DNA of 64,000 bases from Chitinophaga sp. GbtcB8 (lineage in GTDB: Bacteria > Bacteroidota > Bacteroidia > Chitinophagales > Chitinophagaceae): the NCBI RefSeq assembly GCF_019091455.1, contig NZ_JAGXJN010000002.1:434001-498000 (forward strand). Reading direction: 5' to 3'. A program made the position numbers and the translations under genes. Every line of letters starts with the position of its first letter. The first letter of the stretch is position 1. The notes beneath the pieces were generated by a model that was not told the DNA's origin, did no database searches, and worked only from the letters and a program-made list of their open reading frames with translations. Below are positions 17,036 to 25,793 of this stretch, piece after piece.

Positions 17036-18214
17036 ATGATCAACAACATTGATCGCGATGATTTGCTATTACTGCTGATACGCCGGCAGGAGAATTGCAC
17101 CAGCTGGGAGGAAGAACGCCTTATTGACCAGATCTTGCGCCAGGATGAAGATGCGAGGGAAATGGCAGAAGACGTACGCGTAACCTATGAGAACCTTGCC
17201 AAAGTTCCCCAAACCAGCGCGCAGGTACGGGTGCAAAGCTTCATTAATATGGAAATACCGCGGAGTGTAGAGGAAAGAAGGGCTGCCCTGCCTAAACGCA
17301 GGCGGTACCTGAACTTTGCCGCTGCCGGCATAGTGGCGCTGGCTACCAGCGCCATTGCACTGTACTTTCCCTTTTACGAGAAACATGCCCCTACCGTTAC
17401 CCACCTGAAAGGTGTAACCCTGGCCATGGCTGGCGGTGATGCCGTAGCGCTAGGGATGAACAACGATACTATTGTAGCCAGTGCAGCCATGCTGCACACC
17501 AATGCCTCTATGTTATACTTTACTGCCAAAACAGGCGATCCTAATGCCGGTAGGGATAATACGATCACAGTGCCTGCCGGCAACATGTACAGCCTTACCC
17601 TGGCAGACGGCTCTGTGGTGCACCTGAACGCAGCAACCATCCTGCGGTTCCCCTTTGCCTTTACAGGCCCTAAAAGGGAAGTGTTTGTAGACGGGGAAGC
17701 ATTTTTTAACGTAGCAGCCAATGCCAACCAACCCTTTATAGTACATTCTAAAAAGAAGGATGTGCAGGTGCTGGGAACGTCGTTTAATATTAACACCTAT
17801 GATGACCATTTCCTGCTATCACTGATATCCGGTAAGGTAGCGGTGACGGATGTGATAATGCAGCCGGTAACAGCCAAAGGGAGCGTGAAGTTAAGCCCTT
17901 GCCAGAAAGCTGTGCTGGACCCGAAGACAAAACGCATGGAAATAGAAGCGGTTAATGGTAGCAGTGAACTAAGCTGGCTGCAAGGGATATACCGTTTCCA
18001 ACAGGAGCCGCTGGCAGAAGTTTGTAAAGTGGCAGAGCGATTGTACGGGGTAACGTTTAAACTGGATAGTGAGGAGCTGGGGAAAGTAACCTATACGGGT
18101 ATACTGCATAAGAATGACTCGGTGGATGTGTTTTTGAAGAATTTGAAAAATAATGGTAAAGTGGCAGCATATGAGCAGGATTGGGATGGAACGGTGCTGT
18201 TAAGGGGACAGTAA
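17036..18214 (+). CDS. FecR family anti-sigma factor (second copy, no adjacent sigma)
   Basis: A 392-aa FecR protein. The N-terminus (IDRDDLLLLLIRRQENCTSWEEERLIDQILRQDEDAREM) is unlike that of the first copy. One membrane helix lies near residues 90-110 (YLNFAAAGIVALATSAIALYF). The periplasmic part has VPAGNMYSLTLADGSVVHLNAATILRFPF, EVFVDGEAFFNVAANANQPFIVHS and KKDVQVLGTSFNINTYD, and a DUF4974-like tail (VDVFLKNLKNNGKVAAYEQDWDGTVLLRGQ). No sigma gene lies beside it; the nearest is the one at 14993, already paired with another FecR. It stands 183 bases before an outer-membrane barrel gene, with a terminator between. Either it shares the upstream sigma factor or its partner is elsewhere in the genome. 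Confidence 0.9.
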   Translation: MINNIDRDDLLLLLIRRQENCTSWEEERLIDQILRQDEDAREMAEDVRVTYENLAKVPQTSAQVRVQSFINMEIPRSVEERRAALPKRRRYLNFAAAGIVALATSAIALYFPFYEKHAPTVTHLKGVTLAMAGGDAVALGMNNDTIVASAAMLHTNASMLYFTAKTGDPNAGRDNTITVPAGNMYSLTLADGSVVHLNAATILRFPFAFTGPKREVFVDGEAFFNVAANANQPFIVHSKKKDVQVLGTSFNINTYDDHFLLSLISGKVAVTDVIMQPVTAKGSVKLSPCQKAVLDPKTKRMEIEAVNGSSELSWLQGIYRFQQEPLAEVCKVAERLYGVTFKLDSEELGKVTYTGILHKNDSVDVFLKNLKNNGKVAAYEQDWDGTVLLRGQ

Positions 18215-18234
18215 CAAAACTGCTATTTTAAGAT

Positions 18235-18268
18235 AAAAAAACCACCGGGAAACCGGTGGTTTTTTTAT
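18235..18268 (+). terminator. Rho-independent terminator after second FecR
   Basis: AAAAAACCACCGG pairs with CCGGTGGTTTTTTT around GAAA. It is a strong stem with T tract on the plus strand and, by symmetry, an A-rich left side that would also work on the other strand. Confidence 0.9.
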
Positions 18269-18397
18269 TTGCGGAAGTTACCCGCTGCTATAATACTGCG
18301 GACCAATATTCTATCCATAATGGTCCTAATGTCTACTATTTACTTCTTACATTACAGTACCGGAACATACCATTAAAGGACCCTTATTGTTTTACAG

Positions 18398-21070
18398 ATG
18401 AGTAAAATACTCCTCATCGTATGTATTGTTACCCTTTGCCCTCTCATAACCTGGTCTCAGCAATTACAAACGGCACGGGTAAAAGGCCGCATTATTGAAA
18501 AGGATACACAACAACCTTTGGCTGATGCAAGCATTACGCTGTTATATGCTAAAGACTCAACACGCGCAGCATTTACTTTTGCAGGCCGCCAGGGTGCGTT
18601 TGAAATAAAAGGTATAACCCCTGGCGCGTACCTGTTATATGTAACTTACCTGGGGTATAAAACGCTGCTAAAACCTGTACAGATATTACCGGCAGATACC
18701 CTTACAGACCTGGGCGGCTTAGCGCTGCAAAAAACCGGCGTGAACCTGCAGCTAGTGGAAATAGTGGAGGCAGCTGTGCCCATGACCATGAAAAAAGATA
18801 CGCTGGAATTTAATGCAGATCATTACAAAACCCGCGAGAATGCTTTAATGGAAACTTTGCTGAAAAAATTGCCGGGCGTACAGGTAGACCCAGACGGTAC
18901 CATACGCATAAACGGAGTGGAGGTTAAACGGATATTGGTAGACGGCAGGCCCTTTTGGGGCAATGACCTGAAGCTGGTGATCCAGAATTTGCCGGCAGAT
19001 ATGATCAACAGGATACAATTCATTGACCGGAAAAGCGAGCAGGCACGGTTTACTGGTATTGATGATGGGGAAAGGGAAAAAACGATCAACATCACCATCA
19101 AACAATCGCGTAAACAACAGTTTTTCGGAAGGGTGGCCGCCGGTTACGGTACGGAAGAACGTTTTGCAGGGAACGGGAACCTGAACCGCTTTAGTGACGG
19201 GGAGCAGCTATCTTTTATAGGCAGCGCCAATAATGTTAACAACCCCACTTTCCTGGATGGAGGCGCAGTTCCCAGGAGCAGTGGGCTGAGCCAGGCCTGG
19301 AATGCTGGGGCTAATTACAGCAAAGACATAGGCAAACAATGGCGGTTGAACGGCAGTTATACTGCTAATGGCAATAACACGGAAAACATGATCAGTAGCG
19401 CACGCCAGAATATTTTGCCGGATACTACCTATTATTATAACCAGCGCAGCCGGGCGTCAGCTAATACTCATAACCATACTATTAATACACATATCGAGTT
19501 CAGGCCGGATTCAATGAACCTGTTGACCATGGAAGGTAATTACAGTTATAACAGTGGTAACAGTGATCAGCAGCGTACTTACACCTCCCTGAGTGGCACG
19601 CAGCAGCTGGTAAATTACGGCAGCCTGCATAATACAACCGGCAATACGGCTCCTTCTCTTAATTTAGTAGGTAATTTCAGCAGGCGGTTCCGGAAACCCG
19701 GGCACACATTCAGCGCAAGATTAAATGCTACTAATAATAACAGCAGCAATGAGGGATTTAACCGGTCCGATAATTTCTTTATTCTTCCTGGTGGTGATAC
19801 ACAGGCGGATACTATTAACCAGCATAATAACCGTAACAGCCGGCAACAGATCTTGCAGGCGCTGTTAGTATATACGATGCCTGTTTTTAAGAATTACTAT
19901 CTACAGGTGATGTATATGCCTACCCGGCGGTATAATACGGCTGAAAAGTATACCTATGACTTTAACCCTGCCAAAAACAGCTATGACCATTTTAACGATA
20001 GCCTGAGCAACTCTTTTGAAAGTACTTCGATTTCACATTATGGGCTTGTGAACATACAAACGCAAGGGGAAAAGTATGATTTCGGCATAGGGCTGGCAAC
20101 GTATATAAATAGCCTTCATAACGAGGTTAGCGGGCAGCCGGAACTCCGGTTACATATGCACAGGATTTATCCCAAAGCGTTTTTCGGCTATGCCTTTACC
20201 AGCCATAACCGCCTGCATATGGATTATACCGGTGTGCCTCAATTGCCGGACCTGGCCCAACTGCAGCCGGTACCGGATAACAGTAATCCCTTATATATAC
20301 AGCTGGGCAATCCGGACCTGCAGCCGGCCTTTATACACAGCGCCAATATAAAATATGAGGCGCTTAACCCGGTTAGCATGCGGAGTTTTTTTGTGAACAT
20401 CAATACCTCCGTTATCAGCAACAAGATCATTAATGCCAGCTGGTTTGATTCATTAGGGCGCCAGGTAAGCCAGCCGCTGAATATGAACGGGAGCTACAGA
20501 ACCAATATAAACATGGTAAATTCATTTCCGTTAAAAAAGCTACAGACCGCCATTAATACCAATACCACCTTTAGCTATAACCGTGATGCTGGTTATGTAA
20601 ACGGCCAGAAAAGTTATACGGGTAATTTTGGAGTGGACCAAACCCTGGGTTTTAATTATTCACACGCCACACTGTTTGATTTTGGTGTGAATGCCAGTGC
20701 GCATTATAATGCCGTACGGTACTCACTGCAAAAGACCAGTAACACCAATTACTTCAGTTATGGTTTTTCCTTTAACGGCAATGTGCAATTGCCGCTTGGG
20801 TTTAGCATTTATGCAGCTGCCAATTACTGGCTTAATACCGGGCTGGCTGCGGGGTACAACCAGCACATTACCTTATTGAACGGATATATAGCTAAATCCA
20901 TGGCCCATAACCGGGCACTTTTGAAGTTGCATGTATCTGACCTGCTTAACCGTAATACGAGCATTGAACGTACGGTTGGGCAGAGTTATATAGAGGATGT
21001 GCAAAGCAATGTGCTGCAACGGTTTTTTATGTGCAGCTTTACTTATTTTATTAAGGAAAAGAAAAAGTGA
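18398..21070 (+). CDS. Outer-membrane beta-barrel protein with carboxypeptidase-regulatory and plug domains
   Basis: An 890-aa TonB-dependent-receptor-like protein of the outer membrane protein beta-barrel family 3 type. It has a signal peptide (MSKILLIVCIVTLCPLITWSQQ), a carboxypeptidase regulatory-like domain near residues 25-100 (VKGRIIEKDTQQPLADASITLLYAKDS), and a plug-like domain (MKKDTLEFNADHYKTRENALMETLLKKLPGVQVDPDGTI, VDGRPFWGNDLKLVIQNLPADMINRIQFIDRKSEQARFTGIDDGEREKTINITIK). The rest is a barrel rich in Asn/Ser/Tyr strands, ending FFMCSFTYFIKEKKK. It has no STN domain and no SusD partner. Proteins of this type are frequent in Bacteroidota, and their cargo is generally unknown. It may be controlled by the FecR gene just upstream, though a terminator separates them. 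Confidence 0.85.
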   Translation: MSKILLIVCIVTLCPLITWSQQLQTARVKGRIIEKDTQQPLADASITLLYAKDSTRAAFTFAGRQGAFEIKGITPGAYLLYVTYLGYKTLLKPVQILPADTLTDLGGLALQKTGVNLQLVEIVEAAVPMTMKKDTLEFNADHYKTRENALMETLLKKLPGVQVDPDGTIRINGVEVKRILVDGRPFWGNDLKLVIQNLPADMINRIQFIDRKSEQARFTGIDDGEREKTINITIKQSRKQQFFGRVAAGYGTEERFAGNGNLNRFSDGEQLSFIGSANNVNNPTFLDGGAVPRSSGLSQAWNAGANYSKDIGKQWRLNGSYTANGNNTENMISSARQNILPDTTYYYNQRSRASANTHNHTINTHIEFRPDSMNLLTMEGNYSYNSGNSDQQRTYTSLSGTQQLVNYGSLHNTTGNTAPSLNLVGNFSRRFRKPGHTFSARLNATNNNSSNEGFNRSDNFFILPGGDTQADTINQHNNRNSRQQILQALLVYTMPVFKNYYLQVMYMPTRRYNTAEKYTYDFNPAKNSYDHFNDSLSNSFESTSISHYGLVNIQTQGEKYDFGIGLATYINSLHNEVSGQPELRLHMHRIYPKAFFGYAFTSHNRLHMDYTGVPQLPDLAQLQPVPDNSNPLYIQLGNPDLQPAFIHSANIKYEALNPVSMRSFFVNINTSVISNKIINASWFDSLGRQVSQPLNMNGSYRTNINMVNSFPLKKLQTAINTNTTFSYNRDAGYVNGQKSYTGNFGVDQTLGFNYSHATLFDFGVNASAHYNAVRYSLQKTSNTNYFSYGFSFNGNVQLPLGFSIYAAANYWLNTGLAAGYNQHITLLNGYIAKSMAHNRALLKLHVSDLLNRNTSIERTVGQSYIEDVQSNVLQRFFMCSFTYFIKEKKK

Positions 21071-21168
21071 GTAGTACATAGGTACAATAACCCGGTATTA
21101 ACATATTACGGGTATGTGGCTTTAATAGTTAGTATACCTGACTATTTTTAATTATATATTATTTACCT

Positions 21169-24100
21169 ATGGGATTGTCAGAGAAGCTGAATGATATATC
21201 ATACTATTTTACATTGTGGGTTAATAGTTACAATAACGGGGACCTGGTAACCGCCAATGCCCGGATTACTGTAGAAGCTATATGTAAAGCCTGTATTTTT
21301 AAGCGGAAGGGGGATATTGTCGGTGAAAGAATTATTAATGGAAAACATGACGCTATTCCTGCGCGGTTTGTACCAGATACTTATACCGGGAAATTAAACC
21401 TGGAGAACCTTATACATACTATTGGTAGGGATGAGCTTAGGATACTTATCGATAGCTGCCTGCAAAATCAATTTGAGATTGTCAGGAATAAGGGAAATAA
21501 TGGTTCACACCACCAGGATGATCCGCGAAAAAAAATAACCCAGGATGATCTGGATATATGCCACCATGCCCTGGTGCCTATTGTACGGTGGTTTTATGCT
21601 GATGTTATGGGAATGCCGCTACCCATGGAAATTGAAGATGCAATAGCGGGCAAGCCGCATGTACCTAGTGGCGCCTCCTTTCTAGAGCGGTGGAACCAAT
21701 TTTATAATGCCTGCCTGGAATTTGATGCCATGAGGTACCAGTATATACTGGTTTCTCCGGAGTATTTGTCTGCAAGCGCCCATACCGTAAAATCCTTTTC
21801 TTTGCTGCCATGGCGGCTGGTTATTGACTTTAACCCGCAGAGCGATGAGAACGAGCTAGGCCTACTTTATCATTTTAACCAGGAAAGAGGAGCTTCTAAT
21901 AAAATTTCGTATACAATAGAAGACAAGTGCTCATTTGATCCCGGATTTCCGAGGTATTGGTTTATGGCAAACGGGCAGGGAAGCATAACTCCTATTAAGG
22001 AATTTAAAATATGGAATAATAAATATAAGAGTAAAATAGCCGATCCGTTATACAAATCCTTTATAAAGGGCTCCCATACTAAGACACGCATTGTGGTGCT
22101 TGTTAACCCTAGTAAAAATTATGCGTATGCCATTATAGATGCTTTAAACATTGTGGATGAGGCTAACCTACAGTTTGTTATTACCACTGACGATATTACA
22201 CTTTATGAGCAGGTGCTGGACACTTATTCTAATGTACAGATTATTACCATTTCGCCGGAGGAGATTGCCGCCCATATTGAAAACTATGCACTATTGGGTA
22301 ACGATAAGCAACCTTCTGATGCCTATTGGATCCCTTCACGTGCTGATGAAAAGAGTGACGGGGCAAGAATGAAGCAAGAAGATTATGACTTGTTGCTGTC
22401 GCTGGAAATAGAGGTGCTTCATAAGGGGATTGCAAATTTGATAGCGTCTGACGAGGAAAACGGGTTTTACCGGGGTAAGGTAATATCCTGGAGGGATCTG
22501 GCGGAACAAAAAGATATTAGAAGGAGCCCGGTTGATGAAATACAGCACAAAATAAAGATCAGACTGGATTTAAATAAGCTTTGCTTATTTGAGCTGATAC
22601 ATGAAGCAGGATCCGGAGGTACTACGGTGGGCAGGCATATTGCCTGGGAACTGTCGAAAAACTACCCAACAGTGGTAGTACACAAATACGAGCCCAGAAA
22701 AACCATTGATGCGCTGCGAACCATTTATGACAAGTATACCAAAGGCAGCCTTCCATTGCTGATACTTATTGAGGCATTTGAAATAAGGGACATGAACAGG
22801 TTGTACCGGGACCTGGCAATGACAAAGAAAAATGCCGTTATTTTTGTGATCAGGCGAGGCCCGCATGAGAATGCACCGGATAAAGCTTATCTGCCTGCAA
22901 GATTATCCTTTCAGGAAGTTCCAGCGTTTGAAAGCATGTACACCGCACTGGCGCCGGCGATGAAGGAGCGTATAAAATCTATACCTGGGAAAAACGAGTC
23001 AACACCCGGATATATTACACCTGTACTTTATGCCTTAACTGCATACGGCGATGATTACCAGGGAGCGGAAGATTATGTAGTTAAATGTTTTAATGGCATT
23101 TCCCTTGAGCAGAAAAAACTGATTGGTTTTATAACCATTATTTATAATTACACACAACGGTCTGTTGCTGGGGAATTATTTGCACCGCTTTTTAAAGTGG
23201 ACCGTGATAAATGCGACCTGATTTCTGTATTGGGAAGGCATCATGCGCTGCTGCCATTATTACATGAGGAGTTTAACGAAGAGGGTTATTTGAACCGGTG
23301 GCGCCCACGTTATTCAGTCTTATCCCAGGAAGCCATGAAAATTATACTTGGCGGTGGAATAGAGACCAAGGAAAACTGGAAGAATAACCTGGGCAACTGG
23401 CTGATTGAGTTGATAGATATGATTAAAACAGCGGTACCCATATTGGATGAGACAACAGAGCAGATCCTGAACAGCCTTTTTATTGAGCGACATGATTTTG
23501 ATGGTTCCGGAAAAGAGCAGGAGTTTACAGAGCTGATATCGGATGTGGCGAACCCCCATGATGCCATGGCGATATTTGAGGTGCTTGTAAATTCCTACCC
23601 GGAAGAGGCCCATTTTCACGGGCACTATGCCAGGTATGCCTATAGCCCCAAAGTAAAAGATTTCGAAAAAGCTATTTCTGAGGCGCAGATTTCTCTTACA
23701 ATAGCTCCGAATAATTCCGGGCTAATGCATACGCTTGGCATGTGTTACAGTGAAAAAGCGTCAAATAAAATAACGGCTGCCACCCAGGATGAGATACCCG
23801 ATGAAGATAAAGAGTATGAAATCAGGAACCTAACTGATGAAGCATGTACCATATTTGATGAAGTCATAAGATTGGATGCATCCAACATCTACGGTTATCA
23901 TTCCCAGATAAGCTGTATTATACGGGCTATCAATTACGGGTTTAAAACATTTGCGGCCTCCAGTAAAAAGGATGTTTTCCTGTCAGACCCAAGCCATAAC
24001 TGGTACATGGAGAAGTTGGATAAAGCCACTTTTCTACTTCGGGAGGCGTTTTTTCTGATTGAACAGTCCAAACAGATGGACAACCGGTATAGGATACAGC

Positions 24101-25395
24101 GGTCAGCAGAATATATACTGAAGAGCGAAACACATTTGATCAGAACAATTGGTTCCGAGCTGTCTGCGAAAAATAGGTTTGAGCAGTTAATTAATAAGAC
24201 ACCGTCCGGATATGAATTTATGCGGCCGCGTTATAAACGGATGTTTGTAACCTGCCTGCTGGCCTCAAAAGCAATTCATGAAAAGGATTTATTTAACTCC
24301 TGGAGCAGGATATCTGAAAGTGAGCTGCTGCAATGCATCAAATACCTTAACGAAAACATTTTTGATGAGCCGGATAATGCACAAAATATCAGGCTCCTGA
24401 TGCAGGCCGTGCGGTTTCTGAAAAATCCGCCAGATATAGCTTCCTGCATTGTTAAGATAAGCACCTGGACCCAGATTGCCGGCCAAAACAGCAACTCTTT
24501 GCTGGAGGGGTATTATTATTTATATGTGTTAAATGCCATACAGGCCATTTCAGAAGGAGCTGCATTTGATAATTCAACTACTACGAACGTACGGGAAATA
24601 TTGGCACTTATGAAGCCATATGTGAATAACGACCGGTTTTGTTTTGAATGGCTTGCTCCCGGTAAGGGAATAAGACAGATGCTGAATCACAAGAGCCTGG
24701 GCGATTTTTCGTTGGATTTTTTTGACCGGAATAAGCAAAAGTTGCGGGAGGCTTTCGGCAGAATAAAAACTGTGCAAAATTCACAGCAGGGTATTATTGT
24801 ACTGGATTGCGGACTGGAAGCATTTTTTGTTCCCCACCACGGAGGATTTAGTGAGAGAAGTGTTAATGACAGAGTTAAATTCTTTGTTGGATTCCGGTAT
24901 GATCAGATCCAGGCCTGGGCAGTTATTCCATTCAATAGCAACCGGGATGAAGTTGACATAAAAGTGAAAGCGGAAGATGAAGAGGAGGTTATTCCCCTGC
25001 AGGCAGCCACTGAGGAAGATGTTGTTGAAAAGCCGGTATCTGAGGAACCTGTAGTGCGGCCGGTGCTGGCGCCACCTGTAGTAGTTGGGAAAATTGATTT
25101 GAGTAGTACGTCCGGGAGGCCGGCGGGCATTAAAGTTTATAAGAAACAGGCGCCGGTTGACGGGAATGTGTATGCCGGGAAAGTAAAAGGTATTAAAGGA
25201 TCCCGGGCCTTTATTCAATGTCAGGAAATTGACCGGAATGTAATGTTCTATTCTCAGAAACCGGTAGATGCCGCCTTGCTTAAGAAATTAGCAGTAGGAC
25301 GGGAGGTAACATGTTCTATTTGCTTTGTAGCTGGGAAGCCGGAATTTGACAGGGATGGTAGAAATTATGTAGCAAAAGATGTGATAATTAAATAA
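21169..25395 (+). CDS. SAMD9-like STAND NTPase with N-terminal DUF4145-like domain and C-terminal OB fold (candidate defence protein)
   Basis: A 1408-aa multidomain protein. Residues 1-150 resemble DUF4145 (ITVEAICKACIF, then RNKGNNGSHHQDD near 106-118). A middle alpha/beta region follows (WRLVIDFNPQSDENELGL near 214; RIVVLVNPSKNYAYAIIDAL), the position of the SIR2-like domain in SAMD9 proteins. GFYRGKVISWRDL near 430 precedes a P-loop of unusual form, HEAGSGGTTVGRHIAWEL near 477-494, and LPLLILIEAFE near 530 as Walker B. GGTT in place of GKT/S with a following H-hhW is the signature I know from vertebrate SAMD9/SAMD9L and their bacterial homologs. Residues about 790-1290 are TPR-like helices, and the last 75 are an OB/cold-shock-like domain (GKVKGIKGSRAFIQC). 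Human SAMD9 is antiviral; location beside a type I restriction system supports a defence role. No experimental function is implied for this protein. Confidence 0.7.
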   Translation: MGLSEKLNDISYYFTLWVNSYNNGDLVTANARITVEAICKACIFKRKGDIVGERIINGKHDAIPARFVPDTYTGKLNLENLIHTIGRDELRILIDSCLQNQFEIVRNKGNNGSHHQDDPRKKITQDDLDICHHALVPIVRWFYADVMGMPLPMEIEDAIAGKPHVPSGASFLERWNQFYNACLEFDAMRYQYILVSPEYLSASAHTVKSFSLLPWRLVIDFNPQSDENELGLLYHFNQERGASNKISYTIEDKCSFDPGFPRYWFMANGQGSITPIKEFKIWNNKYKSKIADPLYKSFIKGSHTKTRIVVLVNPSKNYAYAIIDALNIVDEANLQFVITTDDITLYEQVLDTYSNVQIITISPEEIAAHIENYALLGNDKQPSDAYWIPSRADEKSDGARMKQEDYDLLLSLEIEVLHKGIANLIASDEENGFYRGKVISWRDLAEQKDIRRSPVDEIQHKIKIRLDLNKLCLFELIHEAGSGGTTVGRHIAWELSKNYPTVVVHKYEPRKTIDALRTIYDKYTKGSLPLLILIEAFEIRDMNRLYRDLAMTKKNAVIFVIRRGPHENAPDKAYLPARLSFQEVPAFESMYTALAPAMKERIKSIPGKNESTPGYITPVLYALTAYGDDYQGAEDYVVKCFNGISLEQKKLIGFITIIYNYTQRSVAGELFAPLFKVDRDKCDLISVLGRHHALLPLLHEEFNEEGYLNRWRPRYSVLSQEAMKIILGGGIETKENWKNNLGNWLIELIDMIKTAVPILDETTEQILNSLFIERHDFDGSGKEQEFTELISDVANPHDAMAIFEVLVNSYPEEAHFHGHYARYAYSPKVKDFEKAISEAQISLTIAPNNSGLMHTLGMCYSEKASNKITAATQDEIPDEDKEYEIRNLTDEACTIFDEVIRLDASNIYGYHSQISCIIRAINYGFKTFAASSKKDVFLSDPSHNWYMEKLDKATFLLREAFFLIEQSKQMDNRYRIQRSAEYILKSETHLIRTIGSELSAKNRFEQLINKTPSGYEFMRPRYKRMFVTCLLASKAIHEKDLFNSWSRISESELLQCIKYLNENIFDEPDNAQNIRLLMQAVRFLKNPPDIASCIVKISTWTQIAGQNSNSLLEGYYYLYVLNAIQAISEGAAFDNSTTTNVREILALMKPYVNNDRFCFEWLAPGKGIRQMLNHKSLGDFSLDFFDRNKQKLREAFGRIKTVQNSQQGIIVLDCGLEAFFVPHHGGFSERSVNDRVKFFVGFRYDQIQAWAVIPFNSNRDEVDIKVKAEDEEEVIPLQAATEEDVVEKPVSEEPVVRPVLAPPVVVGKIDLSSTSGRPAGIKVYKKQAPVDGNVYAGKVKGIKGSRAFIQCQEIDRNVMFYSQKPVDAALLKKLAVGREVTCSICFVAGKPEFDRDGRNYVAKDVIIK

Positions 25396-25398
25396 AAA

Positions 25399-25432
25399 TA
25401 AAAGGAGCTTCATAATTGAAGCTCCTTTTATT
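25399..25432. terminator. Bidirectional terminator
   Basis: AAAAGGAGCTTCA and TGAAGCTCCTTTTA pair perfectly around TAAT, with A/T-rich flanks on both sides. It stops transcription of the SAMD9-like gene and, on the other strand, of the 53-aa gene whose stop codon is at 25433. Confidence 0.88.
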
Positions 25433-25594
25433 TTACGCTAGCTGGATGAGCACCCAGGTTACCGCTTTGCCCCCGTAAGGTGGCATGCGATTCCCCTTCG
25501 CTATCGGGGCTGTTGTAGTAGGCGTACCTACTACCTTCCAAACGCCGCTTTCAGGACATGTTTCGCCTGTGCCAGCCGTTCTTCCTATAGCCAT
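25433..25594 (-). CDS. Small 53-aa protein, family unknown
   Basis: A minus-strand reading frame of 54 codons from ATG (complement of 25592-25594) to TAA (complement of 25433-25435). The product begins MAIGRTAGTGETCPESGVWK, contains APIAKGNRMPPYGG, and ends AVTWVLIQLA. The pattern Cys-Pro-x-SG-x-W, then K-G-x-x-MPP-x-GG, then V-x-W looks like a family of very short bacterial proteins (about 50 aa, C-ESGxW and GxxMP motifs) that I have seen as unnamed hypotheticals; the function is unknown to me. It converges on the terminator of the SAMD9-like gene. The overlapping plus-strand frame (25485-25724) is low-complexity and unconvincing. Could be a stand-alone gene or cargo of the defence block. 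Confidence 0.55.
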   Translation of the reverse strand: MAIGRTAGTGETCPESGVWKVVGTPTTTAPIAKGNRMPPYGGKAVTWVLIQLA

Positions 25595-25730
25595 AGTATT
25601 CGGTTTTAAATGGCTTTCAGCAAAGAGAGTGAAAACCGTGTCTCCCCTGAGCTCTTACAGGCGGAACTCAATAGCCTTAATTTTTTTACTATTATGCTGT
25701 TGTAATGCAATGAGTCAAAGCTAGCCGTGC

Positions 25731-25753
25731 AGGATGCACTCTTTTTGCATCCT
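25731..25753. promoter_or_regulatory. Inverted repeat upstream of the WYL regulator
   Basis: AGGATGCA at 25731-25738 and TGCATCCT at 25746-25753 are perfect inverted arms with a 7-base spacer, 40 bases before the WYL gene start. No T tract follows, so a protein-binding site is more likely than a terminator. Autoregulation by the WYL protein is a guess from position. Confidence 0.4.
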
Positions 25754-25793
25754 GAGAGGGACTTACTATATTTATATATTCAATCTTTAATCA

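Noticed and set aside
25485-25724. 79-codon plus-strand open frame between the SAMD9-like and WYL genes
   Set aside because: It has no recognisable motif and lies antisense to the better-patterned 53-aa frame; treated as a shadow.
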